Notes: generated by a model from the letters alone, not told the origin. A DNA stretch of 64,000 bases from Thiosocius sp963753845 (GCA_963753845.1 CAVWEI010000036.1:124001-188000); one strand, 5' to 3'. Numbered from the stretch's first letter, positions 24,251 through 34,757 are shown. Translations and numbers: made by a program.

Positions 24251-25582
24251 TCAGTCGCCGCCAACCGTCATGCCCTCGATCAGCCAGGACCCGGTCTTGA
24301 CGCTGCCCGGGATGTCATTGTCTTCACCCACCGCGAGCAAACGCAGGTACATGTCCTTGAGATTGCCGGCGACCGTGATCTCGTCAATCGGGTACTGGAT
24401 GGACCCATTCTCCACCCAGAACCCCGCAGCACCTCGCGAGTAGTCGCCGGTGACCATATTGGTGCCCTGGCCCATCAGTTCGGTGACCAGCACACCACTA
24501 CCCATCTCGCTCAGCAGTTCGTCGAACGTCTGGCCGCTGCCCGCAATGGTCGCGTTGCGCACGCCACCGGCGCTGGCGGTGCTCTGCAAGCCGAGTTTAC
24601 GTGCCGAATAGCTGTCCAGCAGGTAGCCCTGGAGCACGCCGCCCGCGACCAGTTCACGGTACCGGGTCGCAACGCCCTCGTTGTCGAAGGGCGCGCTGGC
24701 CTGGCCGCGCGGCCGCAGCGGATCCTCGCTGATGTTGACCCAATCGGGAAAGATTCGGGTCCCGACCTGGTCCAGCAGAAAGGTCGATTTGCGATACACG
24801 GCATGTCCGCGGATGGCGCCGAACAGGCTGCGCATCAGGCTGGGTGCGACATCGGCACGGAACAGCACCGGACACTCGCGTGTCCCGATCTGCCGCCCGT
24901 TCAGTCTGGCCAGGGTCCGTTCGGCCGCCCTGCGCCCGATGGTTCCCGGGTCGGCCAGCTCGGCTGGAAGTCGGCTGCTGTCGTACCAATAGTCGCGCTG
25001 CATATCATCGCCCTCCTGGGCGATGACGGCGCAACTCAGGCTGTGACGGGTACTCGGATAGCCCCCGACGAAGCCGTGACTGTTGCCGTAGATGAAACTG
25101 GAACGCTGGGTGTAAAGGGTTGCGCCCTCGGAGTTGCTAATGCGCGGGTCGAGGCTGCGTGCCGCGTCTTCGCACTCACGCGCGATGGCGGCGGCCTGGT
25201 CTGCATTGAGGTCCCAGGGGTGGTAGAGGTCCAGATCCGGCGTGTCGGTCGCCATCAGGTCCGCGTCGGCCAGGCCCGCGGCCGGGTCTTCCGATGTGAA
25301 TCTGGCAATCCGGCAGGCCGCGGCGACACTCTCCCGGATGGCCTCGGGGCGCAGGTCGGTGGTATTTGCGGATCCCTTGCGCCGCCCGAAGTAGACCGTC
25401 ACCCCCAGGCCGTTGTCGCTGGTGTGCTCGATGGTCTCGGTCTCTCCGAGACGTACGGTCACCGAAAGGCCGGTTTGTGCCGATACTCCGGCCTCGGCCG
25501 TATCGGCACCCTGTCGACGGGCTTCCTGCAGCAGGTCTTCGACGACCTGTTTCAGGGTTTCAATCTGTTCGGGATGACTCAT
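24251..25582 (-). CDS. pmbA: Metalloprotease-related protein PmbA (TldE)
   Basis: A 443-residue partner of TldD. TldD/TldE heterodimers degrade unfolded peptides and trim modified peptides such as microcin B17 precursors and the CcdA antitoxin. This subunit lacks the HExxxH metal motif, as usual for TldE. Conserved segments include VTVYFGRRKGSANTTDL and VTELMGQGTN near the C-terminus. I start at MSHPEQIETL (25582); the longer open frame overlaps the tldD region and is low-complexity. It lies 13 bases downstream of the tldD stop on the same strand. Confidence 0.93.
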   Translation of the reverse strand: MSHPEQIETLKQVVEDLLQEARRQGADTAEAGVSAQTGLSVTVRLGETETIEHTSDNGLGVTVYFGRRKGSANTTDLRPEAIRESVAAACRIARFTSEDPAAGLADADLMATDTPDLDLYHPWDLNADQAAAIARECEDAARSLDPRISNSEGATLYTQRSSFIYGNSHGFVGGYPSTRHSLSCAVIAQEGDDMQRDYWYDSSRLPAELADPGTIGRRAAERTLARLNGRQIGTRECPVLFRADVAPSLMRSLFGAIRGHAVYRKSTFLLDQVGTRIFPDWVNISEDPLRPRGQASAPFDNEGVATRYRELVAGGVLQGYLLDSYSARKLGLQSTASAGGVRNATIAGSGQTFDELLSEMGSGVLVTELMGQGTNMVTGDYSRGAAGFWVENGSIQYPIDEITVAGNLKDMYLRLLAVGEDNDIPGSVKTGSWLIEGMTVGGD

Positions 25583-25595
25583 TCTGTTTAACTGC

Positions 25596-27038
25596 TCAGG
25601 CAGCGGTGCCGCCGACGGTGAGTTGATCGATCTTGAGGGTCGGCTGGCCGACGCCCACCGGGACGCTCTGGCCCTCCTTGCCGCAGGTGCCAACCCCGGT
25701 GTCGAGGGCCAGGTCATCGCCCACCATGCTGATGCGGGTCATGACCTCCGGGCCATTGCCTATCAGGGTCGCACCCTTGACCGGGTGGGTCACCCGGCCG
25801 TTCTCGATCATGTAGGCTTCGCTGGCCGAGAACACGAACTTGCCGGAGGTGATGTCGACCTGGCCGCCACCGAAATTCACTGCGTACAGGCCGTGGCGGA
25901 CCGACGCAATGATCTCTTCCGGCTTGTGCCTGCCGGGCAGCATGTAGGTGTTGGTCATGCGCGGCATCGGCAGATGAGCATAGGATTCGCGCCGGCCGTT
26001 GCCGGTCGGGGCCACGCCCATCAGCCGTGCGTTCATTTTGTCCTGCATGTAGCCCTTGAGGATGCCGTTCTCGATCAGGACGTTGTTGGCGGACGGGGTG
26101 CCCTCGTCGTCGATGGTCAGGGAGCCGCGGCGGCCGGGCAGGGTGCCGTCGTCGACCACGGTACACAAGGGGGAGGCAACCTGCTCGCCGATCCGGCCGC
26201 TGAAGGCCGAGGTGCCCTTGCGGTTGAAGTCGCCCTCCAGGCCGTGCCCCACCGCCTCGTGCAGCAGCACACCCGGCCAGCCGGGGCCGAGTACCACGGG
26301 CAGCATGCCGGCGGGCGCGGCCACCGCCTCGAGATTGACCAGGGCTTGGCGCACGGCCTCGCGCGCGTAGCCCATGGCGCGGTCTTCCTGGAGGAAAAAG
26401 TCCAGCGCCTGGCGCGCCCCGCCACCTGAACTGCCCTGCTCGCGCTTGCCGTTATGCTCGACGATGACCTGCACGTTCATGCGTACCAGCGGGCGTACGT
26501 CGCCATGCACCTGGCCGCCATGGTCCATCACCAGGATCACATCGTGTGCGGCCACCAGGCTGACGATGACCTCCTGTACACGTGGGTCGGCCGCGCGGGC
26601 CTCGGCGTCGGCTCGCCGCATCAGGTCCAGCTTTTCCGATTCACTCAAGGAGTCCAGCGGGTTTGCCGGGGCATACAGGACCGGCGGGATATTCCCGGCC
26701 GCGATCGCCTTGGCGCCATGCTGGCCGGCACGTGCAATCGCGCGCGCGGCACCGGCTGCATCGAGCAGGCGTGGAAGCTCCAGGCTGTCCGTGTAGGCAA
26801 AACCGGTCTTTTCGCCACTGATCGCGCGCAGGCCCGCACCCTGTTCGATATTGTGGCTGCCCTCCTTGATGATGCCGTCTTCGAGCACCCAGGATTCGAG
26901 TCGACCATACTGAAAATAGATATCCGCGGCATCCACCTGCCGGCTCAGCAGGCGATCCATCACCTGTGCCAGATGGGCCTCGCTCAGGCCCGGCGCGTCG
27001 AGCAGTGTTGCGCGCGCGATAGCTGTACTTTGCGACAT
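25596..27038 (-). CDS. tldD: Metalloprotease TldD
   Basis: A 480-residue protease with the TldD motif HEAVGHGLEGDF, whose two His coordinate zinc and whose Glu is catalytic. The C-terminal region has GTCGKEGQSVPVGVGQPTL, also typical. It acts as a heterodimer with PmbA, the next gene. The order nit-tldD-pmbA matches other gammaproteobacteria. Confidence 0.95.
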   Translation of the reverse strand: MSQSTAIARATLLDAPGLSEAHLAQVMDRLLSRQVDAADIYFQYGRLESWVLEDGIIKEGSHNIEQGAGLRAISGEKTGFAYTDSLELPRLLDAAGAARAIARAGQHGAKAIAAGNIPPVLYAPANPLDSLSESEKLDLMRRADAEARAADPRVQEVIVSLVAAHDVILVMDHGGQVHGDVRPLVRMNVQVIVEHNGKREQGSSGGGARQALDFFLQEDRAMGYAREAVRQALVNLEAVAAPAGMLPVVLGPGWPGVLLHEAVGHGLEGDFNRKGTSAFSGRIGEQVASPLCTVVDDGTLPGRRGSLTIDDEGTPSANNVLIENGILKGYMQDKMNARLMGVAPTGNGRRESYAHLPMPRMTNTYMLPGRHKPEEIIASVRHGLYAVNFGGGQVDITSGKFVFSASEAYMIENGRVTHPVKGATLIGNGPEVMTRISMVGDDLALDTGVGTCGKEGQSVPVGVGQPTLKIDQLTVGGTAA

Positions 27039-27078
27039 GAAATTCTGTTACTCCTGGCCTGAGACCCAGGCCCTGCGG

Positions 27079-27909
27079 TCAGCGGCAATGCAGACGGCGG
27101 TGGTCGAGGCAGGGAAAATTGCGCCGCGTGGTATGTTGAAACTCGGGGTCGATCTCGGCCACCACGCAACCGTTGCCACGCTCGCGCTCCGCCAGTTTGG
27201 TGCCCCAGGGGTCGACGATCATGCTGTGCCCGTATGTCTCGCGGCTGGCGACATGAAAGCCGCCCTGTGCCGCGGCAATGACGTACGAAAGATTTTCGAT
27301 TGCACGTGCCCGCACCAGGGTCTCCCAGTGCGCGCGCCCGGTAATCGCGGTGAATGCCGCGGGCAGCGCGATCACTTCGACGCCGCGATCGACCATGGCC
27401 CGGTAAAGCTCGGGAAAGCGCAGATCATAACAAACCGAGATGCCCAGCCGTCCCACGGGGCTGTTGAGCACCATCACCTTGTCGCCCGGCTCGATGCTCT
27501 CCGATTCAATAAACTGTTCGTCGCTTTCGATCAGATTTACGTCGAACAGGTGCTGTTTGTCATAACGTGCCACCTGCCTGCCCTGGTCGTCGTAAACGGT
27601 ACAGGCGGCGCGCCATTTTGCCGCGTGTTCCGCCTCGAGCGGGATGGTGCCGCCAACCAGCCAGACACCCAGCCGGCTCGCGAGCTGTGCAAGAAACGCC
27701 TGCAGCGGGCCGTCGCCCGGCTGTTCGCGCAGGGCATTGGCATCTTTGCAGCTGTTCCCCATGAAGGCGAAATTCTCCGGCAGCACGATCAGGCCGGCAC
27801 CCTGCTTGGCCGCTGCCTCGGTGAGGCGTTCAGTTTCCAGGAGATTGGCGCTGACGTTACTTCCCGAAGCCAGCTGGATGGCCGCGACTTTCTTCTTTGA
27901 ACTGGGCAT
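27079..27909 (-). CDS. Nitrilase-family amidase (Nit1-like carbon-nitrogen hydrolase)
   Basis: A 276-residue carbon-nitrogen hydrolase. The Glu-Lys-Cys triad is visible in VLPENFAFMG, RYDKQHLFDV and SVCYDLRFPELYR. Its size, GHSMIVDPWG segment and position between yhdP and tldD match the Nit1/YbeM-like group, whose characterised members repair deaminated glutathione. That function fits but is inferred by family. The start MPSSKKKVAAIQ agrees with homologue N-termini. Confidence 0.88.
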   Translation of the reverse strand: MPSSKKKVAAIQLASGSNVSANLLETERLTEAAAKQGAGLIVLPENFAFMGNSCKDANALREQPGDGPLQAFLAQLASRLGVWLVGGTIPLEAEHAAKWRAACTVYDDQGRQVARYDKQHLFDVNLIESDEQFIESESIEPGDKVMVLNSPVGRLGISVCYDLRFPELYRAMVDRGVEVIALPAAFTAITGRAHWETLVRARAIENLSYVIAAAQGGFHVASRETYGHSMIVDPWGTKLAERERGNGCVVAEIDPEFQHTTRRNFPCLDHRRLHCR

Positions 27910-28029
27910 GGCTGCTTACCGGTGTATGCGATGGGTCAACTCTAATACCTGTGGCACGAAGGGCAAAGGGTTATCACGCCGGTAAAGGGTTGGATTACGG
28001 GTGGTAATTGCCATTGTGGCATTGTTTTC

Positions 28030-31000
28030 TCAGTTCGAGGCACCCGGCAGGTCTGAGCCATGGGTTTCGCTGTTTTTCAGCACCTTGAAAATATCGTTGA
28101 AGAGATTCTGCTTCTCCGGCTGTTCTGCCGCCTGCGCCTCCGCAGCCCGGTCGTCAGCTTCGGCTGCGGTGCTCATTTCCGTTTCGGCAGCGGCTGCCAC
28201 CGGTACCGGCGCCTGCTCCGCTTCGTCGGCGGCAGCCGGCCCGCTTGCGGGGGAGGAATCGTCTGCGGGGGCCTCCTTGGCCTGTGTCGCCTGTTCCGCG
28301 CCGCCTCCCTTGAACTGATTGAGGATCCTGGACAGCGTGCCGCCGGTATCCAGCTGGCTGATCTCCGGTTCGGCCCAGGGCCCCTTGACGCTGTAATCGA
28401 AACGATAGATCTGGTCGACCTGTTTGGTCATCACCTTCTGCGCCACCAGCATGGCAATGCCGGCAACGGGGCCGCCAGCCAGGGCGCTTGCGATCGGCAG
28501 GGTTGCGTCCAGGTTCGGCGTCACCGTGACATGCTGATCCAGCGAGCGCGTCATAAGGTCGGTCGAACCGGATATGTCGATACGCCCGCTCGGGCCGACG
28601 ATACGGAGGTTTTCGGTACCCGCCTTGCCGGTGCCGAAACTGAAATCGCCGATGATGCTGTCGAAGCTGTAGCCCTTCTTATAGATATCGCTGAAATCGA
28701 GCCGCAGGCGACGGGTCAGGGCGCTGAGGTTGAGCAGTCCGATCACACGGGTGACACCAGGATCGAGTTCGACCACGCGGCCGGCATCGACCTCGAGGCC
28801 AACCCTGCCTGCCAGGGTGAGACGATGGAACTGTGTCGGATTGCCGGGCCAGTGCAGCAGCCACTCGGTATTGCCGCCCGCCCCCTCCACCTGGCGCGAG
28901 TACCCAAGGCCCTCCACAAGCTCACCCAGGTCAGGGGTGCTGCTACGGCCTTCCCAGCGTGTCTCGTAGCCGCTGCCGATGCGTGACCAGCGCCCGGTGC
29001 TGTCAAGTTCCAGCTGGCCGCCTTCAAGGCTCAGCCGGGTCAGGCTCAGGCCTTCGGGTGTGCGTTGTGTATCGATGCGAAGTTGTCCCAGCCGGGCCTC
29101 GTTGATCTGCAGCTCGGCGATGCTCAGTTCCAGGCTTGGCAGTGTCGATGGATCGGGCCCGCTGTCGGTGTCGGGCACGGGCGGCGGCTCGGATTCATCG
29201 GCGCCGAGCGGTATCTCCAGGTGCAGACGTTGCAGGTCCACCTGGATGGGCGATTGCGTTCCCGAAGCCGGGGCGACGAAGCTGCCGGCGAGATGCGGTG
29301 CGTCGAGGCGGCCCTGCCATAGGCCCTTGTCGAGCCTGGCGCTCAGGTCGAGATCGTCGATACCCAGGATGTCGCCGTACAGTCGTTCCACTTGCAGGTC
29401 GAGGCTCAGGGGTGGTGGCTCGCCGGTGTCCATACCGGCCAGGGGCTCGAGGGCCTGGTTCCAGGCCACGAGGTCCACCTGTCCGAGACGCCCGCCGATC
29501 CGTACCCCGGGGTCGGGTTGGAGTGCCGCCTCGCCACCGCCCAGGGTCACATCCACGCGTTTACCGTCACTGCTGAATCTGGCCTTCACCAGATCGGCAT
29601 AGGTCAGGGCGCCGGGGGAGGGGCGCCCGCCCAGGGGCAAGCGCACTGCCAGTGGGCGGGCCTCGTCGGTCTGCTTGCCGAAGGGCGCGGGCAGGTCGAT
29701 CCGGACGCCCCTGAGGTCGCTTTCCACGGACAGGACGACCGGGCTGCTGCCCTGCCCCCCGCCTCCGGGGATGTCGACATCGATGATGAACTCGGAATCA
29801 CCGGAGGCGACCTGCAGAGGCAGGGTCGGGATCTGCCGCTGAATTCGCTCGACCTTCAGCCGCCCGCGGGCATGCACTCGCGTGGCGCCGCCATCGAGTG
29901 GAAGCACATCGACCGTCAGGGGTGCACCCAGGGCCTGCGCCCGGATACCTTTCGCCGAGAGACTGTCCAGATCGAAGTTCAGCTGCCCTTTCACCTGGTT
30001 CATTGCAAAGTCCCAGTCGGGCAGCGAAAGCCTGGCATCGTCGAACTGAAGCTGGCCCTGCAGTTCATACTTGTCTTCGTCCGCCAGCGGTATGGCGAAA
30101 TCCAGGGAAAGTTGCGAGTCGCCCTCGCCGCGCAGGGCCGCGGCGACATCCCCGAAGTCCTCGCGCAGCGCGTCTTCCTGCAGTACGCGTAAAATGTCCT
30201 GCAACGGCCCTTCGACCCGTCCGCGCATCCGCAGGGGGCTCGAGACGCTCAGCCGGTCCACATGGGCGGTTGTTTGCAGCACGTGGCTGTCGTAGACCCT
30301 GGCACTTTCCAGGTCGATGGCCAGGCTGTTGGCATTGAACTTCACATGTGCGTCGACATGTTCCAGCGGGGGCCAGCCTTGCAGGTAGTCGAGTTGGAGA
30401 TCGCGCGTGTCGAATACCACCTGGAATACCCCGTTGCTGGGGTCCTCGAAGGGAAAGTCGACCAGCGATCCGTAAACCAGGGCACTGCCGTCCGGCACAC
30501 GCCCAGACCTGATGGTCGAATCCAGCCACGCGACCAGGTCGCTGTCCATGATGGAGGCCGGGTAGTAGCGCAGCGCATAGCTCGCATCGCCCTCGCTGAA
30601 ATCGGTCTGCAGGTCGAGAAACAGGGGCCGCTGCGGTTGTTTCTCCAACCGTACCCGGCTACGGGTGCGAATGTGCGGTGTATCGGCCAGGATCTGCTCG
30701 CTGAACAGCTGCCAGCCATCACCCTGGCGCTGGATATCCAAACGGCCTTCCAGCTCCAACAATTCCAGCGGGTCACGAAACAGGTCCTTGAAGCGCACGC
30801 TGGCGTCGAGGCTGTCGAGTTGCACCACCATGTGATCCTGCTGGCCGTGCAGCCTGCCGCTCAGATTGCTCACCCCGGGGGCTTCACCCCAGGGTTCGGT
30901 CCCGATGCCCTCGAAGTGTGCCTGGGCGCGCCAGTCGAAGCGGTCGGGGGCAATTTCGCTCACCAGTCGGAGGCCACGGATCACGCCACGCGGTTGCAGG

Positions 31001-32082
31001 CGTTGCAACGGTTGTCTCATCCCGGCCATGGGCAGGCGTACTTGCAGGATCCTGGCCGCGTCTTCGATGCGCAGATAATCCACGGCTGCTGAAATGCGCT
31101 GGCTGCCATCGGCTTGTTGCTTCAGCTCGAAGGCGAGGTCGCCGGCCGGCCAGGGCCGGTCATCGAGCATCAGTTGCAGGTCTTTGAGTCCGATCAGCAG
31201 GCCGCCCTGCCCATGCCGCAGGGTGAAACCAGCGCTTGCCTCGGCCAGATCCAGCGGCAGGGCATCTCCGCTGACCGGGTGCAGCTGCAGATCGCGCAGC
31301 CGGAATGCGCCCTGGTTCTCGACCGGTGCGGCATCGCGCCAGGATCCCCAGGACTCCAGGTCGAGCTGCATGCCGCGCAGGCCGTAGTTGGCGGACAGGT
31401 AGTGGGCGAACAGGTCGGCGACGTCCAGATTGTCGACCTTCAGATAGGTCTCCCCGCCCCACGTCCTGGTCGTCAGGAATCCGTCCAGCTGCGCAGAGAG
31501 ATCCGCCCTGCCCGACCCGGTCTCCAGCCTGGCGCGTAGTGCCAGCCGGCTGCCGTTGCGGTCCAGTACCACGTCGACCTTGTCGATCTGCAGCGGGGAC
31601 TTTCCGGCCTTGCGGTCGATCCATACCACGCGGGTGTCGACCAAGCGGAAGCGGCTCGGCAGCAGTGGGGGCGTGGGGGCCTCGGCGCTGTCCTGTCCGA
31701 TCAGTCCGATGCCCTCCACGTGCAGCTGTCCGGATGCCTCCCGGACCAGGGTCAGCTGCATGCCCACGATGGTGACCCGCAGCGCGTCGAGCGCCGAACC
31801 GGTGAGCATTTCGAAAGGCGCAAGTTTGAGCGATATGCTGGCGATCTCCAGGGGTCTGGTGTCTCCGCCGATGGTGACGCCATGCAATTCGAGCAGTGGG
31901 CCCAGGCCATACCAGCGGGCCTTCAGCGCATCGATGGTGACCGGGGCGCCCAGGTGTTCAGAGACCAGCGCGGCAAGCTGCTCCCGGTAGTCGGCTATGA
32001 AGGGCGTGGCCAAGCGCACCGCGAGGGCCAGCAGCCCCCAGACGACAAGTAGTACGATCAGCAGATTCTTGAGGATACGCAA
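28030..32082 (-). CDS. yhdP: YhdP-family AsmA-like envelope protein
   Basis: A 1350-residue protein with one N-terminal membrane anchor (about residues 5-28) and a very long, beta-rich periplasmic body, as in YhdP/TamB/AsmA proteins that bridge the inner and outer membranes. In E. coli, YhdP helps move phospholipid to the outer membrane. The C-terminal part includes the AsmA-like segment DVHAG-type repeats and ends with a low-complexity Ala/Glu-rich tail from about residue 1275. It lies 38 bases after rng on the same strand, a conserved pairing. The tail varies among relatives and is probably disordered. Confidence 0.9.
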   Translation of the reverse strand: MRILKNLLIVLLVVWGLLALAVRLATPFIADYREQLAALVSEHLGAPVTIDALKARWYGLGPLLELHGVTIGGDTRPLEIASISLKLAPFEMLTGSALDALRVTIVGMQLTLVREASGQLHVEGIGLIGQDSAEAPTPPLLPSRFRLVDTRVVWIDRKAGKSPLQIDKVDVVLDRNGSRLALRARLETGSGRADLSAQLDGFLTTRTWGGETYLKVDNLDVADLFAHYLSANYGLRGMQLDLESWGSWRDAAPVENQGAFRLRDLQLHPVSGDALPLDLAEASAGFTLRHGQGGLLIGLKDLQLMLDDRPWPAGDLAFELKQQADGSQRISAAVDYLRIEDAARILQVRLPMAGMRQPLQRLQPRGVIRGLRLVSEIAPDRFDWRAQAHFEGIGTEPWGEAPGVSNLSGRLHGQQDHMVVQLDSLDASVRFKDLFRDPLELLELEGRLDIQRQGDGWQLFSEQILADTPHIRTRSRVRLEKQPQRPLFLDLQTDFSEGDASYALRYYPASIMDSDLVAWLDSTIRSGRVPDGSALVYGSLVDFPFEDPSNGVFQVVFDTRDLQLDYLQGWPPLEHVDAHVKFNANSLAIDLESARVYDSHVLQTTAHVDRLSVSSPLRMRGRVEGPLQDILRVLQEDALREDFGDVAAALRGEGDSQLSLDFAIPLADEDKYELQGQLQFDDARLSLPDWDFAMNQVKGQLNFDLDSLSAKGIRAQALGAPLTVDVLPLDGGATRVHARGRLKVERIQRQIPTLPLQVASGDSEFIIDVDIPGGGGQGSSPVVLSVESDLRGVRIDLPAPFGKQTDEARPLAVRLPLGGRPSPGALTYADLVKARFSSDGKRVDVTLGGGEAALQPDPGVRIGGRLGQVDLVAWNQALEPLAGMDTGEPPPLSLDLQVERLYGDILGIDDLDLSARLDKGLWQGRLDAPHLAGSFVAPASGTQSPIQVDLQRLHLEIPLGADESEPPPVPDTDSGPDPSTLPSLELSIAELQINEARLGQLRIDTQRTPEGLSLTRLSLEGGQLELDSTGRWSRIGSGYETRWEGRSSTPDLGELVEGLGYSRQVEGAGGNTEWLLHWPGNPTQFHRLTLAGRVGLEVDAGRVVELDPGVTRVIGLLNLSALTRRLRLDFSDIYKKGYSFDSIIGDFSFGTGKAGTENLRIVGPSGRIDISGSTDLMTRSLDQHVTVTPNLDATLPIASALAGGPVAGIAMLVAQKVMTKQVDQIYRFDYSVKGPWAEPEISQLDTGGTLSRILNQFKGGGAEQATQAKEAPADDSSPASGPAAADEAEQAPVPVAAAAETEMSTAAEADDRAAEAQAAEQPEKQNLFNDIFKVLKNSETHGSDLPGASN

Positions 32083-32120
32083 AGCGGTTTCCCGGTCTGT
32101 TCGCCCTGCAGTAAACCGGG

Positions 32121-33572
32121 CTAAATCAGCACCACGTCATATTGTTCCTGGTTGTACAGCGATTCGGCCTGCAGTTTGATCGGGCGGCCGATAAACTGCT
32201 CCAGTTCGGCGAGGTTCTGCGATTCTTCGTCCAGGAGATGCTCCACGACCTCCTGCGAGGCCAGGACCAGCAACTCCTCCACGTCGAACTGGCGCCATTC
32301 GCGCAGGATGTCGCGGAAGATATCGAAGCAGGTGGTCTCCGCGGTCTTCAGCATGCCGCGCCCACCGCAGGTTGGACAGCCTTCGCACAGCACATGTTCC
32401 AGGGATTCACGCGTGCGTTTGCGCGTCATCTCGACCAGGCCGAGTGTCGACACCTCGGAGATGTGGGTCTTGGCGTGATCGTGCGCCAGACAACGTTCGA
32501 GGGCGCGCATCACCTGGCGTTTGTGATCGCCGTCGGTCATATCGATGAAATCGATGATGATGATGCCGCCGAGATTGCGCAGCCGCAGCTGCCGGCAGAT
32601 CGCCTGGGCCGCCTCCAGGTTGGTCTTGAAGATCGTCTCCTCGAGATTGCGGTGACCTACGAACGCCCCGGTGTTGACGTCGATCGTGGTCATTGCCTCG
32701 GTCTGGTCGATCACCAGGTGACCGCCGGATTTCAGGTCCACCTTGCGTTCGAGGGCCTTCTGTATCTCGTCTTCGACCCCGTAAAGGTCGAAGATCGGCC
32801 GCTCGCCCGGGTAATACTCGATCGAGGAACGCTGGTCGGGAAAATACTTGAACGCGAACTGCTGTGCCTTTTCCCAGGTCGAGCGCGAGTCGATGCGCAC
32901 CTTCTCGACGTCTGGATTGATCAGGTCGCGCAGCGCGCGCAGTGCCAGCGGCAGGTCTTCGTGGATCAGTTGTCTGCTCGGTGCGCTGGCCGCGCGTTCG
33001 CGGACCGAGTTCCAAAGGCGAACCAAAAACCGCATGTCGCTGCAAAGCGCCTCTTCAGATACGCCGTCGGCGGCGGTGCGTGCGATAAAGCCCACGGGGA
33101 CGCTGTTTGATTCGGCGAACTGGGTGAGTATCTCCCGCAGGCGTGCGCGCTCCGTCTCGTCCTCGATCTTTTGCGAGACGCCCACGTTGCTCACGTTGGG
33201 CATGAAGACCACGTGGCGGGACGGGATAGAGATATTGGTGGTGAGGCGCGCACCCTTGGTGCCGAGCGGGTCTTTGACGACCTGCACGATCACCTCGCCG
33301 CCTTCCTGAACAAGTTCGGTGATCTGGTCCGATCTTTCGCCGTTTGCCGTCTGGATGTCGGAGGCATGCAGGAAGGCGGCGCGCTCCAGGCCTGCATCCA
33401 CGAAGGCCGCCTGCATCCCGGGCAGTACCCGGCAGACCTTGCCCTTGTAGATATTGCCGACCAGCCCGCGCTTGGCGGTGCGTTCGATCATGATCTCCTG
33501 AACCACGCCGTTTTCGATCACCGCGACACGGGTTTCGGGGGGGGTGACGTTGATCAGGATCTCTTCGCTCAT
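32121..33572 (-). CDS. rng: Ribonuclease G
   Basis: A 483-residue endoribonuclease that matures the 16S rRNA 5' end and takes part in mRNA decay. It opens with SEEILINVTPPETRVAVIE, has an S1 RNA-binding domain around residues 35-125, catalytic acidic residues in TTIDVNTGAFVG and IIIDFIDM, and the zinc-link CPTCGGRG near residue 405. It lacks the long C-terminal scaffold of RNase E, which identifies it as RNase G. The gene lies 9 bases after maf. Confidence 0.96.
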   Translation of the reverse strand: MSEEILINVTPPETRVAVIENGVVQEIMIERTAKRGLVGNIYKGKVCRVLPGMQAAFVDAGLERAAFLHASDIQTANGERSDQITELVQEGGEVIVQVVKDPLGTKGARLTTNISIPSRHVVFMPNVSNVGVSQKIEDETERARLREILTQFAESNSVPVGFIARTAADGVSEEALCSDMRFLVRLWNSVRERAASAPSRQLIHEDLPLALRALRDLINPDVEKVRIDSRSTWEKAQQFAFKYFPDQRSSIEYYPGERPIFDLYGVEDEIQKALERKVDLKSGGHLVIDQTEAMTTIDVNTGAFVGHRNLEETIFKTNLEAAQAICRQLRLRNLGGIIIIDFIDMTDGDHKRQVMRALERCLAHDHAKTHISEVSTLGLVEMTRKRTRESLEHVLCEGCPTCGGRGMLKTAETTCFDIFRDILREWRQFDVEELLVLASQEVVEHLLDEESQNLAELEQFIGRPIKLQAESLYNQEQYDVVLI

Positions 33573-33581
33573 GGCACCAGT

Positions 33582-34151
33582 TTACACGCCGGTACGGCCG
33601 TGCACGCCGATCGCGTCGAGGATCTGCATGGTCTCGAACAAAGGCAGTCCCATGATGCCCGAATAGCTCCCCTCGATGCGCTCGATGAAGGCCGCCGCCA
33701 GTCCCTGAATTGCGTAGCCGCCGGCCTTGTCGACGGGTTCGCCGCTGGCCCAGTAGGCAGCGGCTTCGCGCTCGCTGACCTCGCGGAACATCACCCGGCT
33801 GAGGCTCAGGCGGTAGTGGATCGTCCCGGCCACCACCGCGACCCCGGTGAGGACTTCATGGGTACGTCCGGACAGGGCCAGCAGCATGTGGATCGCCTCG
33901 TCGCGGCCGGCCGGTTTTCCGAGGATGGCCTGATCTAGGACCACCGTGGTGTCCGAACCCAGCACCGGGAGATCCGGGAACTCCAGATGCACTGCGCGTG
34001 CCTTGGCGATCGCCACCCGCTCGACATAGTCGGCGGCCTTCTCATCGGCATGCACGCTCTCGTCGACCCGTGCCGCGTGCATGCGGAAATCTATGCCCAC
34101 CTGGGTGAGCAGCTCGGCGCGGCGTGGCGATTGGGAGGCGAGGATGATCAT
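33582..34151 (-). CDS. maf: Maf-family nucleoside triphosphate pyrophosphatase
   Basis: A 189-residue Maf protein that hydrolyses dTTP/UTP or modified nucleotides to monophosphates, a house-cleaning role. It begins with the signature MIILASQSPRRAELL and has GSDTTVVLDQAILGKP and GGYAIQG. I start at 34151 because that Met begins the signature; the upstream extension is not conserved-looking. It forms a tight run with rng and yhdP. Confidence 0.94.
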   Translation of the reverse strand: MIILASQSPRRAELLTQVGIDFRMHAARVDESVHADEKAADYVERVAIAKARAVHLEFPDLPVLGSDTTVVLDQAILGKPAGRDEAIHMLLALSGRTHEVLTGVAVVAGTIHYRLSLSRVMFREVSEREAAAYWASGEPVDKAGGYAIQGLAAAFIERIEGSYSGIMGLPLFETMQILDAIGVHGRTGV

Positions 34152-34258
34152 GCCTGTTGGCCTCTCTGGGGAGTTGTCCTGTTGGTGCACAGGATAGCCC
34201 GGGAAAAGCTGGGTCGGGGATAAACGCGGAAAGCCGGAGTCTGACCACAAAGCCCGGG

Positions 34259-34729
34259 TCAGGCGCGATGATAGGGGTGGTTCCTGAGTACACTCCAGGC
34301 ACGGTACAGCTGTTCGGCAAGGATCACCCGCACCAGTGGGTGCGGCAGGGTAAGCGGTGACAGCGACCAGAGCTCAGCGGCTGCGGCCCTGGCTGCGTCC
34401 GTGAGTCCGTCCGGCCCGCCGACCAGCAATGCCAGGTCCCGGCCACTGTTCATCCAGTCGTCCATCCTTTGAGCCAGTTGTTCGGTCGACCAGCCTCTGC
34501 CGCCGACCTCCAGCGCCACCACCGTTGCGCCCTTGGGCACCGCGCCGAGCAGCCGCTCGGACTCGTCATGCATGATGCGTGCGATATCGGCGTTCTTGCC
34601 ACGTTTGCCGGCGGAGATCTCGACCAGGCGCAGGGCGCACTCGGACGGCAGCCGCTTGGCATACTCGACGTACCCGTCCCGCACCCAGCGCGGCATCTTG
34701 TCGCCAACGGCGATCAGATGAATCTGCAT
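34259..34729 (-). CDS. rlmH: 23S rRNA pseudouridine-1915 N3-methyltransferase RlmH
   Basis: A 156-residue SPOUT-class methyltransferase that modifies position 1915 of 23S rRNA. The knot region has LLVGGPDGLTDAA and LPHPLVRVILAEQLYRA, and the end HPYHRA is typical. It follows rsfS, its usual neighbour, but a paired inverted-arm repeat separates the two here. Confidence 0.96.
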   Translation of the reverse strand: MQIHLIAVGDKMPRWVRDGYVEYAKRLPSECALRLVEISAGKRGKNADIARIMHDESERLLGAVPKGATVVALEVGGRGWSTEQLAQRMDDWMNSGRDLALLVGGPDGLTDAARAAAAELWSLSPLTLPHPLVRVILAEQLYRAWSVLRNHPYHRA

Positions 34730-34757
34730 GGGGACATTGGATCTGGCGGTGGTGTTG